Assembly (NCBI GenBank): GCA_934402125.1
Contig: CAKRTY010000094.1
Coordinates: forward strand, 1-6,494
Reading direction: 5' to 3'
Length of the DNA: 6,494 nucleotides
From: an uncultured Anaerosacchariphilus sp.
GTDB lineage: Bacteria > Bacillota > Clostridia > Lachnospirales > Lachnospiraceae
Position numbers and translations under genes: made by a program. Under the pieces are notes generated by a model, which saw only the letters and a program-made list of their open reading frames with translations, was not told where the DNA came from and searched no databases. Shown one piece after another: positions 4,557 through 6,494 of this stretch; within the stretch, counting starts at the first letter, position 1; each line of letters opens with the position of its first letter.

Positions 4557-6494
4557 ATGGATTTGAACCCCAGAGAAATTATTTTTATTCAACATTTGTT
4601 GGAAGAAAAACAATATCGACCGTTAAGTTTCTATGCGCAAAAGATAAATGTTACAGTACGAACGCTTCGTACAGACTTAAAAAATATAGAGGAATATTTT
4701 AAAACGATAGGCATAAGACTGGAGCGGAAAAGTGGCCGGGGGATTTTATTGGAAGAGGACGCAAAAGAAAGAGTAGAGCTTCAGCAAAATATATTTACGA
4801 ATAGGCAGAATAAGAATTGTTTGACGCCCGTTGGAAGAAGAAGGGAAATATTATATGACCTCTTAACTGAAACAGACAGTTCTTTTTCCATTCAAAAATT
4901 ATCGGAAAAATTTTATGTCAGCCCTGCAAGTATTGTAAATGACTTAAAATATATTGAAAAGTGGCTGAACCATCATGGATTGCAATTATTGCGCGGTACA
5001 GCAGGTACGAAAGTTGAGGGAGGTGAGACTCAGGTACGAAAGGCCATCGTAGATTTTATTGAGGGAAATGGGTTTGAAAATACGATGCAGCTACAGAAGC
5101 TTGACTCGCAGAAAATTGAGCGGATGACGGTGGAAAGCCTGTTAACTTTTTTCGGGACGCAGGATATGCATTTTATGGAGGGAGTGCTGAATTCTCTGGA
5201 GAAGAGATGCGGGAATATAATAGGAGAACCATATTATTTAAATCTTTTAGTTCATTTGCTGGTTGTTGTGATGCGTGTAAAATCGCAGAAATATGTTGCA
5301 CGGCAGGAAGAAAATATGATTCTTCAGTATCCGCAGGTTTATACACATGCAATCAGGATAACAGAACAGTTACAAACACATTTTAGTATCAGGATGGAAG
5401 ATACAGAGAGCTTGTATATATACCAGCTATTGGTTGCCTTTGGAATCGGAATGAAAGGAGAAAGCGTTACAGAGGTCTTTAAGACGGGAAAAGAATTAAC
5501 GGAAAAACTTTTGTTTTGGATATCGAAAGCAGTGGATATGGATTTTAGGGTAGATGAAAAACTGCGGAATGAAATGGAATTATACATATGCTCTATGATG
5601 AATCGTCAGCTGTACGATATACGGATAAAAAATAATATGTTGTCTGGCATTCGCGACATGTATCCTGAGTTAATGGCTTTTGTAGAAGGAGTTCTTTGGT
5701 GCTTCAGCAAATATTATAAATACAAAATGGTGAGTCAGGATGAAACGGCATACATCACGATGTATTGCCAGGCGGCAGTTACAGCTTCACGAAAATCTCC
5801 AAAGGTGTTAATGGTCTGTCAGAGTGGCTACGGCACATCTCAGCTTTTGAAAATGCGTCTTAATCAGGCGTTTCCGGATATTCATGTGGCGAACGTCATG
5901 TCTGTAAGGACTTTACAGGAAGCGGAATTGAGCGAATATAGTTTTGTGATTTCGACCGTACGATTGCAGGCATTGCCGATTCCCCATATTGTCATTACGC
6001 CACTAATGACAGAACAGGATGTTGAAAAGATAAAGAATTCAGGACTGTTAAATTGGAGTGGACAATATGAAAACAAGCAGAAAAAAATGAAAGGATTGAT
6101 CGCAGACGAAATTTTAAAAATTGTAGAAGAGAAAAATTCGTGGGAGCGTCTGATTAAAAAAACGGAAGAATTTCCAGAGGCAGACAGATACCGTTTGTTT
6201 GGCGGAAATATGAGTGTTTTTATAGTTCGGAAAGGAGGAAAGAAGAAACTTTTTTTTTATGTAGAGGAAGACAAAAAGCTGCAAATGCTTATTTATGGAT
6301 CGAATACGGGTGAAATATTATCGCTGTTGGCGTTTGGTTATAAACTCGTTGGCTCAGTGGATGAGGTATATCGACTAAATGATTATTACAGAGAGCACGA
6401 ATTCCTGAAAAAAGTTTTGCCGGATAACCGAATTATTACAAAATGTAAGGCTGAGACGAAAGAAGAGGTTATTAGAAATTTGTCGGAATTGCTG
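4557..6494 (+). CDS. PRD-containing PTS-regulated transcriptional activator, LicR/MtlR/ManR (BglG) family (3' partial)
   Basis: The frame stays open for 646 codons from ATG 4557 to the right edge. Domains in order: an N-terminal winged HTH (about 5-65), a second HTH (about 93-155), PRD1 (about 200-300), PRD2 (about 310-410), a GatB-like EIIB domain (about 415-497) with the phosphocysteine loop CQSGYGTS (C421), a lysine- and aromatic-rich segment of unassigned type (about 505-612), and the start of an EIIA domain (from about 617, LKKVLPDNRIITKC). Known relatives are DNA-binding activators of sugar PTS operons, controlled by phosphorylation of PRD histidines and of the EIIB and EIIA domains. 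Here only H233 of PRD1 clearly matches a conserved PRD histidine; the second PRD1 site (290-291, QL) and both PRD2 sites (no His at 335-365; Y403) lack it. The full protein would probably exceed 740 residues, longer than B. subtilis LicR. The inducing sugar cannot be told. Codons are AT-rich, unlike the upstream operon. Confidence 0.92.
   Translation, partial: MDLNPREIIFIQHLLEEKQYRPLSFYAQKINVTVRTLRTDLKNIEEYFKTIGIRLERKSGRGILLEEDAKERVELQQNIFTNRQNKNCLTPVGRRREILYDLLTETDSSFSIQKLSEKFYVSPASIVNDLKYIEKWLNHHGLQLLRGTAGTKVEGGETQVRKAIVDFIEGNGFENTMQLQKLDSQKIERMTVESLLTFFGTQDMHFMEGVLNSLEKRCGNIIGEPYYLNLLVHLLVVVMRVKSQKYVARQEENMILQYPQVYTHAIRITEQLQTHFSIRMEDTESLYIYQLLVAFGIGMKGESVTEVFKTGKELTEKLLFWISKAVDMDFRVDEKLRNEMELYICSMMNRQLYDIRIKNNMLSGIRDMYPELMAFVEGVLWCFSKYYKYKMVSQDETAYITMYCQAAVTASRKSPKVLMVCQSGYGTSQLLKMRLNQAFPDIHVANVMSVRTLQEAELSEYSFVISTVRLQALPIPHIVITPLMTEQDVEKIKNSGLLNWSGQYENKQKKMKGLIADEILKIVEEKNSWERLIKKTEEFPEADRYRLFGGNMSVFIVRKGGKKKLFFYVEEDKKLQMLIYGSNTGEILSLLAFGYKLVGSVDEVYRLNDYYREHEFLKKVLPDNRIITKCKAETKEEVIRNLSELL

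Noticed and set aside
5339..6076. Minus-strand open frames opposite the PRD regulator (5339-5587 and 5882-6076)
   Set aside because: They lie inside the regulator's PRD and EIIB coding sequence, encode no recognisable protein and lack convincing context.

Overview
The window looks like chromosomal DNA of an anaerobic, fermentative Firmicute. A gut Clostridia/Lachnospiraceae-type organism is the best guess, inferred from the gene families, strong AGGAGG ribosome binding sites and the mix of codon styles; no taxonomic marker is present. All supported genes lie on the + strand.

Region 1 (1-4263) is a redox operon. It starts inside a gene for a HydB/NuoF-type flavoprotein, the FMN, NADH and iron-sulfur diaphorase subunit of soluble NAD-linked hydrogenases and formate dehydrogenases. 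Next comes a complete 902-residue formate dehydrogenase alpha subunit with a NuoG/HydA-like iron-sulfur N-terminus and a molybdopterin catalytic domain. Its active-site residue is cysteine (TGC codon), not selenocysteine. Together they form the electron path of a soluble NAD-dependent formate dehydrogenase / CO2 reductase, possibly one that bifurcates electrons between NAD(H) and ferredoxin. A NuoE/HydC-like partner would be expected upstream, outside the window. A strong intrinsic terminator follows at 4281-4312.

Between these two genes (1404-1539) sits a compact 136-bp palindromic element with exact 12-bp terminal inverted repeats and several internal hairpins. It ends one base before the ribosome binding site of the formate dehydrogenase gene. 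It looks like a REP/MITE-type repeat and is the most unusual structure here.

Region 2 (4313-4556) is an AT-rich intergenic stretch. It holds a possible 25-codon leader ORF with a good ribosome binding site, a weak hairpin, and an extended -10 promoter directly in front of the next gene.

Region 3 (4557-6494, running off the right edge) is a PRD-containing PTS-responsive transcriptional regulator of the LicR/MtlR/ManR type: two helix-turn-helix domains, two PRDs, a GatB-like EIIB domain, an unassigned segment, and the start of an EIIA domain. Most conserved PRD histidines appear to be missing. Its AT-rich codon use contrasts sharply with the formate dehydrogenase genes, so the two regions probably have different histories. 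A sugar PTS operon is the expected target and may lie to the right.
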